A DNA stretch of 64,000 bases, taken from assembly GCA_030430075.1 (NCBI GenBank), contig JAUIGN010000006.1, forward strand, positions 124,001-188,000, in the 5' to 3' direction. The notes beneath the pieces were generated by a model. That model saw nothing but the letters and a program-made list of their open reading frames with translations. It made no database searches and was not told the DNA's origin. Below are positions 7,777 to 18,677 of this stretch, piece after piece (within the stretch, counting starts at the first letter, position 1; each line of letters begins with the position of its first letter). A program made the translations under genes and the position numbers. Origin of the DNA: a bacterium (GTDB lineage Bacteria > Planctomycetota > Planctomycetia > Pirellulales > Pirellulaceae).

Positions 7777-10140
7777 GTGAACCGACTTGCCCCCGCCTTC
7801 TGTTACTGCTCCACGCTGATGCTGGCGGTCGTTTACCTGCTGGTTGTGGTTTACCTGCTGGTTGTGGGCCCGGCCGAAGCTCAGGCCGAGTCGCCGGCGG
7901 GGGCAGAGGTGGCCCATTTCGAAAACAAGATTCGTCCGATCCTGGTTAAGCACTGTTATCCGTGCCATTCCGCCGAGGCCAGTGAGCTCGGCGGCAAGCT
8001 CCGGCTCGACACGCGGCAAGGGATTCTCGAGGGAGGCGAATCGGGCCCGGCGTTGGTTGCCAAGCGGCCGGATGAGAGCCTCCTGATTCAGGCGCTCCGG
8101 TATGACGGGCTCGAAATGCCCCCCGAGCAACCGTTGCCGGCGTCGGTGATTCGCGACTTCGTGACCTGGGTCCAACGCGGCGCGTCCGATCCGCGGGTCA
8201 CGCCGGAAGCAAAGCTACCGCCAGCCGACGCGGTGGAGACGACGCTCTGGTCGCTGCAAGAGATCCGCAATCCTCCCCTGCCGCCGGTGCAGAACACTGG
8301 CTGGCCCCGGGATCCGCTTGACTACTTCGTCTTGCAACGGATCGAAGCGGCGGAGCTCGCACCCACGCATGATGCGGATGCCCGGACGTTGGCGCGGCGC
8401 CTGCATTTCGACCTGATCGGGCTGCCGCCGACGCGGGATGTGGTCGAGCGTTTTGTGAAGGCGTACCGGCAGAAGCCGGCCGGTGCGGTCGCGCGGTTGG
8501 TCGATCGGCTGCTGGCGAGCCCCCAGTTTGGCGTTCGCTGGGCACGGCACTGGCTGGATGTCGCCCGCTACGGCGAATCGAACGGGAATGACGGCTTGGG
8601 ACGAAACGCCAGTTTTCCGCATGCCTGGCGGTATCGCGACTATGTGATCGATGCCATGAATGCCGACCTCCCGTTTGACCAGTTCCTCCGCGAACAGATT
8701 GCCGGCGACCTGCTGCCCAGCGATTCTCCGGAGCAACGAGACCGGCAACTGGTCGCCACCGGATTTCTGGCCCTCACGGCCAAGCCGGCGAAAGCCATGA
8801 ATACGAATTTTGACATGGACGTTGTGGCGGATCAGATCGATGTGATCGGACGTGGCGTGATGGGGCTGAGCGTCGCATGTGCCCGCTGTCACGACCACAA
8901 GTTCGATCCCATCCCAACGCGCGACTACTATGCCCTGGCGGGCATGTTCACCAGCACGGAGACCCTGTGGGGAGTCGCGGCGCACGAAAAGTTGACCGCT
9001 CCGGTTGCCGACCTCCACGTGTTGCAAGCGGCGCCCAAGGTGCTGCCGCCGGAAGATTTTGTCGAGACCGTGCTGGTGCTGGAGTCCAACACCGGCAAGC
9101 CCAAGCCGCTTCCCAAACCCAAGTGGCCGCCGGGGACACCGTTGGCCATGGGGACGCGCGACCGTCCGAAACCGGCCGATTGCAAGATCAATATCAAAGG
9201 GGATGCGAAGAAGCTGGGGGCCGTCGTTCCCCGCGGATTCCTCTCCGCAGTCCCGGTGGCCGATTCCGCGGCCCGGCAAGTTGCCCCGGGCCAGAGTGGG
9301 CGGCTGCAACTGGCCGACTGGTTGACGGCCACCGATCATCCGTTGACCGCCCGCGTGGCCGTGAATCGAGTCTGGTTGCATCTGTTCGGCCAGGGCATCG
9401 TGCGGACGCCGAACGACTTTGGAGTCTATGGCGCGCGTCCAACCCACCCCGACCTGCTCGATCATCTGGCGACGCGTTTTGTCGCCGATGGCTGGTCGAT
9501 CAAGGAGTTGATCCGGGCCATCGTCCTCAGCCGGACCTATCAGTTGTCGAGCGTCGCAGACGCGCAATCATTAGAAGCGGATGCGACGAACGACAGGCTG
9601 ACGCGACACGACCGCCGCCGCCTGGATGCCGAGTCCCTGCGCGACAGTATGTTACACGCCAGCGGCCAGTTGAAACTCCAGCCGGCCGACGGGTCGCTGA
9701 TCCGGCATCGAGACATCCTGGTCAACCTGGCGGGCAACCTGCATGAGCCGAGCCGCCATCGGAGCATCTACCTTTGCTACCTGCGGAGTGCGCCGCCGCC
9801 CGAACTGGCCGCGTTCAACCTGCCCGATTTTACGTCGGTGGTGGGACAGCGCGACTCCAGCACGGTCCCGGCACAAGCCTTGCACCTATACAATAGCCCG
9901 TTTACCGTGTCGCAGGCCGCCGCGTTGGCTCGCCGCGTCCTGCGCCAGGAGCAGGACGATGCGGACCGTGTCCGGCGCCTGTTTGACTGGGCCTTCTGCC
10001 GCGATCCGGAACCGCATGAGCTGCGGCAGGCGCTCGATTTGGTCGCAGCGACGCAGTCCAGTTTGACGTCCGACGAACAGGCCTGGGCCAGCCTCTGCCA
10101 GGCACTGCTGGCCACCAATGAATTTCGTTACATCGATTAG
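7777..10140 (+). CDS. Exported PSCyt1/DUF1549/DUF1553 planctomycete cytochrome-type protein
   Basis: Predicted 787 residues from a GTG start that places a signal peptide at the N-terminus. PSCyt1 carries a heme-binding CYPCH (residues 60-64) in a context typical of the family ([20 protein letters not shown]). DUF1549 follows, with a second CARCH motif (about 367-371, followed by [13 protein letters not shown]). DUF1553 occupies the C-terminal third ([28 protein letters not shown]). The next gene encodes a DUF1501 protein, the usual partner in planctomycetes. The pair is generally exported; the biochemical role is not established, though an extracytoplasmic redox or polysaccharide-linked role is often suggested. 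The signal peptide contains an exact 18-bp tandem duplication. This start is preferred to upstream ones because it gives a plausible signal peptide. Confidence 0.93.
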   Translation: MNRLAPAFCYCSTLMLAVVYLLVVVYLLVVGPAEAQAESPAGAEVAHFENKIRPILVKHCYPCHSAEASELGGKLRLDTRQGILEGGESGPALVAKRPDESLLIQALRYDGLEMPPEQPLPASVIRDFVTWVQRGASDPRVTPEAKLPPADAVETTLWSLQEIRNPPLPPVQNTGWPRDPLDYFVLQRIEAAELAPTHDADARTLARRLHFDLIGLPPTRDVVERFVKAYRQKPAGAVARLVDRLLASPQFGVRWARHWLDVARYGESNGNDGLGRNASFPHAWRYRDYVIDAMNADLPFDQFLREQIAGDLLPSDSPEQRDRQLVATGFLALTAKPAKAMNTNFDMDVVADQIDVIGRGVMGLSVACARCHDHKFDPIPTRDYYALAGMFTSTETLWGVAAHEKLTAPVADLHVLQAAPKVLPPEDFVETVLVLESNTGKPKPLPKPKWPPGTPLAMGTRDRPKPADCKINIKGDAKKLGAVVPRGFLSAVPVADSAARQVAPGQSGRLQLADWLTATDHPLTARVAVNRVWLHLFGQGIVRTPNDFGVYGARPTHPDLLDHLATRFVADGWSIKELIRAIVLSRTYQLSSVADAQSLEADATNDRLTRHDRRRLDAESLRDSMLHASGQLKLQPADGSLIRHRDILVNLAGNLHEPSRHRSIYLCYLRSAPPPELAAFNLPDFTSVVGQRDSSTVPAQALHLYNSPFTVSQAAALARRVLRQEQDDADRVRRLFDWAFCRDPEPHELRQALDLVAATQSSLTSDEQAWASLCQALLATNEFRYID
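7831..7866 (+). repeat. Exact 18-bp tandem duplication inside a signal peptide
   Basis: Two adjacent identical 18-bp copies (7831-7848, 7849-7866) encode VYLLVV twice and lengthen the hydrophobic core of the signal peptide. The reading frame is kept. Confidence 0.95.
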
Positions 10141-10154
10141 TGATCGCCAACGCC

Positions 10155-11549
10155 ATGTCCAATACTCTCCGCCGCGACGCGTCCCAACCAACTCGACCAG
10201 CCATGCCGGTTTCACGAAGGACCATGTTGCAGTCGGCTTCGTGCGGCTTCGGCTACCTGGCGTTGCAAGCCCTGTGCGGATCGCAGGCGGTCGCTTCCAC
10301 GGCCGGCTTGACGCCCCGCACTCCGCCGCTGGCGGCCCGCGCCAAACGGGTCATTTTCTTGTGCATGAGCGGCGGACCCGCGCAGCTCGACACGTTCGAT
10401 TACAAACCGCAAACCGGCAAGAAGAAGCATCCGGGTTCGGTCTTCAAGTTCGCCCGTCACGGCCAGAGCGGGATTCCGGTTTCCGAACTGTTGCCCGCAA
10501 CCGCCCGGCACGTCGACGATTTGTGTGTAATCAACGGCATGCATGCCGATACGGGAATTCATGCCCAGTCGTTTCTGCAGTTGCACACTGGCGAGCGGCT
10601 GCGGGCGCGTCCCAGCCTGGGGTCCTGGATCACTTACGGGCTGGGAACCGAGAATCAGAATCTGCCCGGCTTCATCAGCTTGAATACGTCGAAGAGCTCG
10701 ATCTATTCCAGCGCGTTCCTTCCCTCGATCCACAACGGGACGCCGATCGGCGTGAACGGCGAGGATATGTCGCGGGCGACGATCAACAATGTATCCAGTG
10801 AGCATCTCCCGCTGGCGGCACAACGACGGCAGTTGGATTTTGTGCAGATCATGAATCGCGAGCACCTCCGCACCCGCGCGGAGGATGCACGGCTGGAGAA
10901 CGTCATCGAGGCGATGGAGCTCGGCTTCCGCATGCAGGCGGAGGCACCCGGTCTGCTCGACCTCAGCCGCGAGACGCAAGCCACATTGGATCGTTACCAG
11001 GTAGGCGGGCAGAAGGAGTCGGTCGGCACTTGCCGAATGTCGGACTTTGGCCGCCAATGTCTGCTGGCCCGGCGTTTCTCGGAAGCCGGAGTACGGTTCA
11101 TCGAAGTGAACCATGGAAGTTGGGACCAGCACAAGAACCACCGCCGGGACCTGCGGGCCAACTGCCAGGTGACGGACCGTCCGATCGCGGCCCTCTTGGA
11201 GGATCTCAAACAGCGAGGGCTGTTGGAGGAGACGCTGGTCATCTGGGGAGGCGAATTCGGCCGGCCCGGACTGACGCCGGAAGACGGAAAGGACGAAACG
11301 GGACACAACGCGAACGGCTTCACCTTCTGGCTGGCCGGCGGCGGCGTGCGCGGCGGCTACGTCCACGGCAAGACCAGCAACACCGGGGCCCGCGCGGTCG
11401 AGGGCAAGGTCCACTTCCGCGATCTGCACGCCACGATCCTGCATCTGTTGGGACTGCCGGCGAACGAACTGACCTACTGGCACGCCGGCCGCGAGCATCG
11501 GCTGACCGGCCCCGAAGGGGGCCAGGTCGTGCGGGAACTGATGAGCTGA
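10155..11549 (+). CDS. DUF1501 family exported protein (sulfatase-like fold)
   Basis: Predicted 464 residues from ATG; a GTG at 10140 overlapping the stop of the previous gene (TAGTG) and an ATG at 10203 are alternatives. [20 protein letters not shown] resembles a Tat-type signal. Family motifs: [20 protein letters not shown] near the start of the mature protein, [30 protein letters not shown] and [14 protein letters not shown]1501 proteins belong to the alkaline phosphatase/sulfatase fold but their substrate is unknown. The gene follows the PSCyt/DUF1553 gene with almost no gap, so the two are co-expressed and probably act together outside the cytoplasm. Confidence 0.93.
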   Translation: MSNTLRRDASQPTRPAMPVSRRTMLQSASCGFGYLALQALCGSQAVASTAGLTPRTPPLAARAKRVIFLCMSGGPAQLDTFDYKPQTGKKKHPGSVFKFARHGQSGIPVSELLPATARHVDDLCVINGMHADTGIHAQSFLQLHTGERLRARPSLGSWITYGLGTENQNLPGFISLNTSKSSIYSSAFLPSIHNGTPIGVNGEDMSRATINNVSSEHLPLAAQRRQLDFVQIMNREHLRTRAEDARLENVIEAMELGFRMQAEAPGLLDLSRETQATLDRYQVGGQKESVGTCRMSDFGRQCLLARRFSEAGVRFIEVNHGSWDQHKNHRRDLRANCQVTDRPIAALLEDLKQRGLLEETLVIWGGEFGRPGLTPEDGKDETGHNANGFTFWLAGGGVRGGYVHGKTSNTGARAVEGKVHFRDLHATILHLLGLPANELTYWHAGREHRLTGPEGGQVVRELMS

Positions 11550-11907
11550 CAGTTCGTTGCTGCCGTACCCCGGATGCGATCTCTCGACCCCGGGTATTAC
11601 GTACCTCAATCATCCATCAGCCGCTGGGCGTTCGCCCCAGTTCCCGTTGATCGCCGGTCAAACCAGCCGCGAACGCGTTCCGGCTGATACGCGCGGCGCT
11701 GTGGGTAAATTCGCCGCACATGACTGCGGCACAGCGACCTGCGCTCCATCGTCGGTCGGCGATGCAAGAATCTCGCTGATTTCTTGGCGGCTTGCGCCGC
11801 CGAACGGGTAGTTACTATGTATGGCTTGAATTCGCAATTGCTGCGATTAGGCTGTACGTCGACTCGGGGGGGCAATTCATCGGTTCACATCACGTGAGGT
11901 ATGTACC
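11550..11907. other. Intergenic region, 358 bp
   Basis: Holds one copy of the CATCAGCCG/GGGCGTTCGCCC repeat (11615-11650). The rest shows no gene. GTGAGGT at about 11893 is a plausible ribosome binding site for the following gene. Confidence 0.6.
11615..11650. repeat. Dispersed GGGCGTTCGCCC hairpin element, copy 1
   Basis: CATCAGCCGCTGGGCG followed by TTCGCCCCAGTTCCCGTTGA. A closely similar string lies at 26157-26191. The core GGGC-GTTC-GCCC can form a short hairpin. Confidence 0.7.
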
Positions 11908-12507
11908 ATGCGAAGCACAGGATTAACACTTGCACTTTTGTTCGCCGTCGTAATGGCGATCGATCCACCAGCAGCAATTGCAGGTAACCCGAAGTTAATC
12001 AATGGACAAGACGAGCATTGGGTAGTACGCCGCAACCAATTGGATCCGAGCCCGAACAATGACGTTGCGTATGTTGTGAAGATCACGAAACAAGACCAAA
12101 GCCCTTTGCTCGAAGCGGACTTGTGGGCTTACAACGGCGTCAATTTGGCAACAAAAAGGTACGTGCAGCGAGCTGGCTATCCCGTGACCCTGACAGAGGA
12201 CGCGTCTCATAACGGACGTGGCACCGTGTTTCGGCTCGACGACGGCGGAATGATTCACACGCTCGGGATTGTTATCGATCGTCGGAAACAGAAGAACGGA
12301 AACGGAAACTGGAGATTCAAAAACCGCAGATTTAGCCGTGTTCAGATGAGGTACACGACCGTCTCGAAAACGAGTGCGGACGCTGACGGCAAGAAAAAGA
12401 AAGTCATTGTGATCGCATGTCCAGAAGTGCCAACGGATGACGTTTTGGAAGAGGAAACGTTGCCGGACGATCCGAACACCACGCCGCCGGAGTACCCACC
12501 CCTGTAA
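11908..12507 (+). CDS. Small exported protein of unknown function
   Basis: Predicted 199 residues. A clear signal peptide (MRSTGLTLALLFAVVMAI, cleavage probably near AAIAG) is followed by a mature domain of alternating hydrophobic and charged segments with few Cys, a Lys-rich stretch (DADGKKKKVIVIACPE) and an acidic, Pro-rich tail. I do not recognise the family. The gene uses many AT-ending codons (AAA, TTG, AAT, GAA) and looks lower in GC than its neighbours, which may point to recent transfer. It stands alone, with repeat-bearing intergenic DNA upstream and converging with the large kinase gene downstream. Confidence 0.75.
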   Translation: MRSTGLTLALLFAVVMAIDPPAAIAGNPKLINGQDEHWVVRRNQLDPSPNNDVAYVVKITKQDQSPLLEADLWAYNGVNLATKRYVQRAGYPVTLTEDASHNGRGTVFRLDDGGMIHTLGIVIDRRKQKNGNGNWRFKNRRFSRVQMRYTTVSKTSADADGKKKKVIVIACPEVPTDDVLEEETLPDDPNTTPPEYPPL

Positions 12508-12527
12508 GACATGGCGGCACGAACTGC

Positions 12528-15500
12528 TCACGGCAAGGTCCTGGCCACTCGAAAGCCGACGCTGTTGCTGACAAAGTCCGCATACTGCCAATGGCGGTTT
12601 GCGGGGCGCAACGCGTCGGCTCTCGATTTGTAGCTGCCGCCGCGCAAGCTGCAGCGATCAAAATCATTGGGCAGGTAGCTGTTGCCGCGTGCACCGCCAT
12701 AGACATAGCTATCCAGCGGCAAGCGGTACGGCTGCTGTTTGTCGTCACACCACTCGGTAGCGTTCCCCAGCATGTCGAAGAAACCGAAGCGATTGGGCCG
12801 TTGTCGGCCGACCGCGCGGGCGCGATTTCCGGCGTGCGGCCAGAACCACTCGAACGCGGGCATCACCGATGCATCGTATCCAGAGTCTCGCGGTGCCATC
12901 GAACGGCCGCGGGCCGCCCATTCCCATTCGGCTTCTCTGGGCAACCGGTAGCCGGTGCGCAGCAGATAGTCTGGCGGCAGTTCGATCCGCTCGGCGTCTC
13001 CGTCCCAGATGCCCGGATAACAATACTGGTCCGGCGTGATGTCGGGGTCGTTCTCGCTGAGCCATTGACAGAACATGGCGGCCTGCCGCCAGGTCATGCC
13101 GGTCAGCGGGGCGTCGCTGGCCAGTCGCTTGAGATTGCCGAGTGCTCTTCGAGCTCGCTCGTCACCCAGGCAAGCGTGCAAGTCTCGCTCGGTCGTCTCC
13201 GTCGCCGCCAAAGCAAACCGATATGGAATCCCCTCCCAATGTCGTTCTTCCGAGGTGCTGCGGTTGGGCTCCCAATCGGGCGACCCCATCAGGAACTGCC
13301 TGGGCGGGTCCAACTCGATCATCATCTGACCGGCCGGGTTGACGAACCACTGCTGATCGTCGCCCGGCGCGGCGGGCGGAGCGAACTCGTCTCGGACGCT
13401 CATGTTCCACCGCCGTGCGCACCACACCACAGTGCTCATCAGGCTCGCATCGTTCGTCTCGGCGAATCGATTCAGGGTGGTCTGCAGGAATTCTCGTTCT
13501 GACTCGGAAAACCGCTCAGGCGGGTAGCCCCCCAAGAGCGAAAGCATGTCCGTCGGATCGTGACCCGATCCAGTATCGCGCAACGCCTTGAGCAAGAGGG
13601 TTGGATCCACCACGGCGGGACCGCGGGTCAGCAGATGCGAACGCACGTCTGGCGATGGCGTGCGGCCCATCTCCGCGACCATCTCCGCAATGGACCCTTG
13701 GTTGGCCAGGCCGAGGATCACGTTACTCCGCCTGCGAGCTTCGGTGATACGGTCGACGACTGGAACAATGGGGCGGTGCCAGACAGAACTGCATTTGAGC
13801 CGTTTCTGGGAGAAATCCCAAAACGTGCAGACCGCATGGGGAAGGAATCCCTCGCGGCGGAGCGCGACCGCGTCGGCCGCATGTTGTTCGATGTCCAGGT
13901 CGAACCGTTGACGCGACTCGAACACCCTCGCTTGTCGGTAGCAGGTAACGTACCGCTGATGCAAGTCGAACTCAGCGACCAGTTCGCCAAACTCCGGTCG
14001 GTCACGAAGGCCGTCGAAGTCCGTATCATAAATGAGCGTCTCGGGGATGCGAGTTCGCTTCTCGCCAATCCACTGTCGCAACAAGGCGATTGCCTGGTTT
14101 GCGGCTTCCGGCCAGTGGTCGGAGAATTCGCCCTCGCGTGCCAGCAAAGCATAGGCCCTGGCCGACAGTTCGACGGCTGTTGGCACGGTTGCATGAAGTC
14201 GCTGCAGGTTGGCGAGTTGAACCGAGACTTGATCCGCATCCTGTCCGAGAATCGCGGAACGCAGGCGCAAGTATTCTAACGTACTTTCACGGTTCCCAGA
14301 CTTCTCGTTTCTCTCGAACTTGGCGAAGTTATCGATCGCATCCTGCAACGGTTGCCCGCGCTCCGCGCGGGCATACAGCACCGCAAAATGTTGATGCAAG
14401 AGTGGCGATCCTACCCAGCGTTCATATTTCTCTTTCAAGATATTCTGTGCGCGCTTCAACGCTCCCATCGCGGACAGGTACTTGGCGGCCATCAGCATCT
14501 TCGTGTCGGCTTCCCGCTGGCTGGTCGCGTCCTTGGCCGCCGATTGCGCCGCCTCGAGATGAACGTAAAAGCCGAGCTTATCCGCCTGTTCAAAATTTAA
14601 GCCGACGCCACGGCAATCCGTCTGGAGGCTGCCAGGTTGCAAGTCCCCGAATGCGCGGCGATATCGCCAGGCAGCGAACGTCGAGACGTCTTCCAGCCCC
14701 GTATTTCTCCAGATGCTGGTGCAGCGTGGCGTTCCTTCATCATCGAGGCGAATATCGAATCGCTCCATTGCATAGCCGATGCGATACCATTCGGATTCAT
14801 GCTGGCGATGCTCCTCCAGTGTGCAAGCGACGCTGAACCGCGTATCCGGCGGCGGCTGGCCGAGTCGGCTCCAGAGGCCAACCCAACGTTGTTCTCCATC
14901 CCCATAGATGGCGAAGTCGATGATTGACAACCCTTGTGCGTTCATGTCACGGTCGACGGACTCGACTTCGTCCTTGTTCAAGTCCCAGTGTATGCGCGTT
15001 GGGCGTGCATTGCGTTGCCAGGCCGCTGCGACGACGAGTTCACCGGCGAGGTGCAACGGGCGAATGCTGACGACGTGGTACCCGGCGGCTTCGAGCTTGG
15101 CATCATAGGCGTCGAACTCGCCTCTCGTCAGGGAAGGAGCCAGGGCCGAGTGTCGATCCACGTAGCCACCCCGATCCGCGATGGCCGCCTGCGTGGCGAT
15201 CAGTCCAGGATCCATTTCGTGTTCGATTTCAGGGACCTCGTCGCGATCCAAATCGGCCAGACGGCGCCGCAGTGAGGCAATCGCTGAGTTTTTCCCAAGC
15301 TTCGAGCTCCCCAGGAGTTGTGGCAACTCGTCGGGTCCGGCGGCGGCGATTGCCAGGCTCCATGGTGTCGGCGAGCTGGACGAGAATTCCAAGGTTGCAT
15401 CCAGGAGGTTGTCACGTCGGGAACCCTCCTCGGCAGCCGTTCGTACGTACAGTTCGGTCGTGGCAAGAGCCAAGTGGTCGCCGACCGGGCGCAACCCGTT

Positions 15501-18500
15501 GAGCCAGCGTCCCAGCCGCGATGGTTTTTCCGCGGCAAGCGCACGTGCGACGCTGTTCGCGCAGACGGACCAGCGGTCGTCGTTCGGGTCGACCTTGGCC
15601 AGCACCGTTGCCGAGGGCAGAATAGCGGCTGGATCTGCCGGGCGTTCTTGCTCGCGCAAGCGGTCCCAAAGCAGTGGGGCGACCAGCTTGCCATACGGCG
15701 TCATCAGTTTTCCGATCTCATCGAGATGGTCGACGTCCACATGCTCCAGCAAGGCCGTCACTTGAGCGAACGCGTCCGGATCGAGAATGGCCCGCGCCAA
15801 CAGCAGATGCAGGCGGTGCCGCTGCTGGCGTTGCGGCAGGTCTGCGAATTCGGCCCGCGAAGCAGTCTCAGAGGCAGCCGCCATCTTCGGTAGGCGCGGT
15901 TCGAGCCAACGTCGATAGGTGCCGAGTTCCGAGGCCAGATACGGCAATTCCGACGTATCCGCGTTGACCCACCGGCTCAGGGTGGCATTGGCACGGAATC
16001 GGCCGACCACCTCGAACGTGATCAAGCCGAATGCCAGCAGAACGGCTGCCGCGAGCGCAACCCGCTTTGCCAATTGCGCCACAGCCGTCCGCACCATCCG
16101 GGACTCGGCTTCCGTCCGTTTCGTAGGTTTCGTCCACCAACAGATACTGGCCAACTCGACCAGCGACGGGAGACGCCGTTTGTCTTGCTTGAGATTCCAC
16201 TCGTGTGACATTTCCCGCAGCATCAACCGGGCGCGGCCGGGACGCGTCGCGCGTTCTTTGCGAGTTAACCAGTCACGCAAGGACGGCACGAGAAAGTCAT
16301 GTGTGAGCTGATAGAATTGGGCACGCCGTGACTCGTCCGTTTCCGCTGCCGGACTGACCGGTGCATCAGGTTCGGTCGGGGTGATGAGGCGTACCTGACC
16401 ATCCAGGATCCCCATCACCGTCTCGAAATCGGCGGGGCGGTCGGCGTACCCTGACACGCGGCGAAGATCGCCTAGCGACTTCATTTGGCCTTTGATGTCC
16501 GTTCCCTGTTCCGGTTGCAACGCCTCCAGCACCGCTTCGATTGCCTCGTGATGGACGCGGTAGGCGGGTGACGCCGTCCGGGCTCCAAACGTCTCCTCCA
16601 GGAAGGTTACGCCGACGCCCTCCGTCCCTCCCACTGCCCGCAAACTTTCGCCGGTCCAAGGCCGACTTCGCATCATTTCCGCAAACACGGCCAGACGCAC
16701 GCAGACCACCTTGCCGTCGTCGGCCAGTCCCTCGACGGCGTCCCGCAGGAACCTTTGTTGATCTACGCCGGGAACCTCCGGCAATTCCGGCCATCTTCCG
16801 TATGCCCGTCCGATCGCCGTCAGGACCTCTTCCGCATGCTCTCGATCAAAGAGATCGACGAGTGCCGAATTGAGCCCTTCCACGATCGGAACTTCGAGCT
16901 GCTGGAAGAAGCGATTCAAGGATGCATAGAAGTCATCTCGGACAAGGACCACGCATTGCACGCTGCCACCGTCGCATTGCCTCAGCGCATCAACCAGTTG
17001 GCTATTCTCAAATGCCTCGTGCGCATGCAACCACTGCTCGAATTGATCAATGAAGAGTACGACCTTGCGACCCTTCCACGCCGCCGAGTTGCGGAGTGCC
17101 GCGATCAGGCCGGGAAGGCTCGTATCCGCCGGCAGTTCGGGGCAGTGCTTGCGGATGGCCTTCAGCAAGCGGACTTCGGTGTCGTCGGTCGTCGCTTCGA
17201 TGTAGACCGGGACGATGTCGCTGGCCAGGTTGGGAATCAGCCCGGCCTTGACCAGCGATGACTTGCCGCAACCGCTCGGTCCGTAGAGCAAACCGACGGA
17301 GAAGGTCGCGTCCGCGTCCATCTGCTCGATCTGCCCCTTCCAAAAATGGACGCACTTGGGCAGACCGTCACGGTCACGGGGGCCCGGGAGAAGTTGCAGG
17401 AAGAAACTGGCGTCTCCCGCGTCAAAGCTCCGCAGACCTTTCGGTACGATTTTCGCGGGGACGTCCGGAGGCGGCGGATCGACAACCGCGGGCTCGCGCC
17501 ATCGCCGCAGATCCGCGATCAGATCGGTTGTCGATTGGTACCGATCGGTCGCTCGCTTGGCCAGGCAGGTTGCACAGATCCGCGCCAGCTCGCGTGGAGT
17601 ACTGGTGACGATCATACCCAACGGTTTGGGATCGCGGTGGAGGATCTCGTCACTCAGCGCGCCGACCGTCGCGCCGGAAAAGGGGCGCTGGCCCACCAGC
17701 AGCTCGTAGAGAATCACCCCCAAGCTCCAGATATCACTGCGGCCATCCAGCCGGTGGGCTTCACCGCGGACTTGCTCGGGCGACATGTACGCGGGCGTCC
17801 CTGCCACCTCGCCCGCGCGATCACGCTGCATGTTCTCGTGGAGGGCGAGTCCGAAGTCGGCGACATAGGGCCGGCCGCTGGAGTCAATCAGCAGGTTGGC
17901 CGGCTTCAGGTCGCGATGCCAGACACCTTGCGAATGCGCGTAGCCGACCGCTTCCGCAACGCCGATCAGCAACTGCACGATCTCGTCCGCGCTCAGGTTG
18001 TGGTTGGCCGCATGCTTGGCGAGGTCCGTGCCGTCGATAAACTGTTGCTCAATGAAGACGGCCTCGGCGCTCAGGACCGCCCGGTTCACATGAACGATGC
18101 CCGGGTGTTCGAGCTGTGCGGCACTGCGGGCTTCGTGGATGAACGCCTCGAGCTGCTGCTCGCTTTCGAAGCGGTCGAGGCGGGGGACCTTCAGAGCGAC
18201 TTCCCGATCGAGTTGCAGATCCAGGGCGTGATAGACGACCGCAAACGCACCTCGACCCAGTTCGCGAATCATCCGGTAGCCGGGAATCTCGTCGTTTGCC
18301 TGACGCCCGGCCAGGCTCGACGGAGGCGAGTCGGCCCCATTCCCGTCGCGTTCAAACGGCGACGTTTGGGTCATCTCGCCCGAGTCGTGAAACGATGCCA
18401 ACACCGGATCGATCACCGCCAAATCGTCTGAAAAGCGATCGCGATACGAGTCGGGATCGACCGGGCGGCCCGCGTCAGAAGAGAGACGCAACTCCAGGGC

Positions 18501-18677
18501 AACCAACTCACGCAGCAACTCGGGCCGATCCGCGGGATCTGCCGTTTCCAGGAGCCCTTCAATGCTGGGGTTCTGTCCGGCTTGCCATTGCGCTTCGTAT
18601 CGGTCGCAGGCCCGGTCCACGCGATCGCGACAGGACATCGTCGGCCGATCTTCTTCTGGTCGAGGCGAACCACTCAT
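12528..18677 (-). CDS. Giant kinase - STAND-like NTPase - FGE-sulfatase-like fusion protein
   Basis: Predicted 2049 residues. Order: N-terminal module (1-100); Ser/Thr kinase (about 133-390) with GRGAFAVVY, VALKV (Lys163), HRDLKPANLL, DFG and SPEQ; a P-loop NTPase with Walker A GPSGCGKSSLV (about 466-476) and Walker B KVVLFIDQFEQWL (about 540), as in STAND/nSTAND ATPases; a membrane segment (about 870-890, ALAAAVLLAFGLITFEVV); a helical region; two or three repeats resembling bacterial tandem repeat domain 1 (LEAAGYHVVSIRPLH, about 1190-1330); TPR-like helices; and a C-terminal FGE-sulfatase-like domain (about 1780-2049: RLPREAEWEWAARGR, GGSYKSRADALRPANRHW). The two catalytic cysteines of true formylglycine-generating enzymes are absent, so this domain is probably a binding module. 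The start overlaps the sigma gene stop by four bases (ATGA). A signal-activated switch is inferred. Confidence 0.88.
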   Translation of the reverse strand: MSGSPRPEEDRPTMSCRDRVDRACDRYEAQWQAGQNPSIEGLLETADPADRPELLRELVALELRLSSDAGRPVDPDSYRDRFSDDLAVIDPVLASFHDSGEMTQTSPFERDGNGADSPPSSLAGRQANDEIPGYRMIRELGRGAFAVVYHALDLQLDREVALKVPRLDRFESEQQLEAFIHEARSAAQLEHPGIVHVNRAVLSAEAVFIEQQFIDGTDLAKHAANHNLSADEIVQLLIGVAEAVGYAHSQGVWHRDLKPANLLIDSSGRPYVADFGLALHENMQRDRAGEVAGTPAYMSPEQVRGEAHRLDGRSDIWSLGVILYELLVGQRPFSGATVGALSDEILHRDPKPLGMIVTSTPRELARICATCLAKRATDRYQSTTDLIADLRRWREPAVVDPPPPDVPAKIVPKGLRSFDAGDASFFLQLLPGPRDRDGLPKCVHFWKGQIEQMDADATFSVGLLYGPSGCGKSSLVKAGLIPNLASDIVPVYIEATTDDTEVRLLKAIRKHCPELPADTSLPGLIAALRNSAAWKGRKVVLFIDQFEQWLHAHEAFENSQLVDALRQCDGGSVQCVVLVRDDFYASLNRFFQQLEVPIVEGLNSALVDLFDREHAEEVLTAIGRAYGRWPELPEVPGVDQQRFLRDAVEGLADDGKVVCVRLAVFAEMMRSRPWTGESLRAVGGTEGVGVTFLEETFGARTASPAYRVHHEAIEAVLEALQPEQGTDIKGQMKSLGDLRRVSGYADRPADFETVMGILDGQVRLITPTEPDAPVSPAAETDESRRAQFYQLTHDFLVPSLRDWLTRKERATRPGRARLMLREMSHEWNLKQDKRRLPSLVELASICWWTKPTKRTEAESRMVRTAVAQLAKRVALAAAVLLAFGLITFEVVGRFRANATLSRWVNADTSELPYLASELGTYRRWLEPRLPKMAAASETASRAEFADLPQRQQRHRLHLLLARAILDPDAFAQVTALLEHVDVDHLDEIGKLMTPYGKLVAPLLWDRLREQERPADPAAILPSATVLAKVDPNDDRWSVCANSVARALAAEKPSRLGRWLNGLRPVGDHLALATTELYVRTAAEEGSRRDNLLDATLEFSSSSPTPWSLAIAAAGPDELPQLLGSSKLGKNSAIASLRRRLADLDRDEVPEIEHEMDPGLIATQAAIADRGGYVDRHSALAPSLTRGEFDAYDAKLEAAGYHVVSIRPLHLAGELVVAAAWQRNARPTRIHWDLNKDEVESVDRDMNAQGLSIIDFAIYGDGEQRWVGLWSRLGQPPPDTRFSVACTLEEHRQHESEWYRIGYAMERFDIRLDDEGTPRCTSIWRNTGLEDVSTFAAWRYRRAFGDLQPGSLQTDCRGVGLNFEQADKLGFYVHLEAAQSAAKDATSQREADTKMLMAAKYLSAMGALKRAQNILKEKYERWVGSPLLHQHFAVLYARAERGQPLQDAIDNFAKFERNEKSGNRESTLEYLRLRSAILGQDADQVSVQLANLQRLHATVPTAVELSARAYALLAREGEFSDHWPEAANQAIALLRQWIGEKRTRIPETLIYDTDFDGLRDRPEFGELVAEFDLHQRYVTCYRQARVFESRQRFDLDIEQHAADAVALRREGFLPHAVCTFWDFSQKRLKCSSVWHRPIVPVVDRITEARRRSNVILGLANQGSIAEMVAEMGRTPSPDVRSHLLTRGPAVVDPTLLLKALRDTGSGHDPTDMLSLLGGYPPERFSESEREFLQTTLNRFAETNDASLMSTVVWCARRWNMSVRDEFAPPAAPGDDQQWFVNPAGQMMIELDPPRQFLMGSPDWEPNRSTSEERHWEGIPYRFALAATETTERDLHACLGDERARRALGNLKRLASDAPLTGMTWRQAAMFCQWLSENDPDITPDQYCYPGIWDGDAERIELPPDYLLRTGYRLPREAEWEWAARGRSMAPRDSGYDASVMPAFEWFWPHAGNRARAVGRQRPNRFGFFDMLGNATEWCDDKQQPYRLPLDSYVYGGARGNSYLPNDFDRCSLRGGSYKSRADALRPANRHWQYADFVSNSVGFRVARTLP

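Noticed and set aside
12528..13330. Diversity-generating retroelement target in the FGE-like C-terminus
   Set aside because: No reverse transcriptase, template repeat or accessory gene is in the window, and no adenine-specific variable repeat can be shown from a single sequence.
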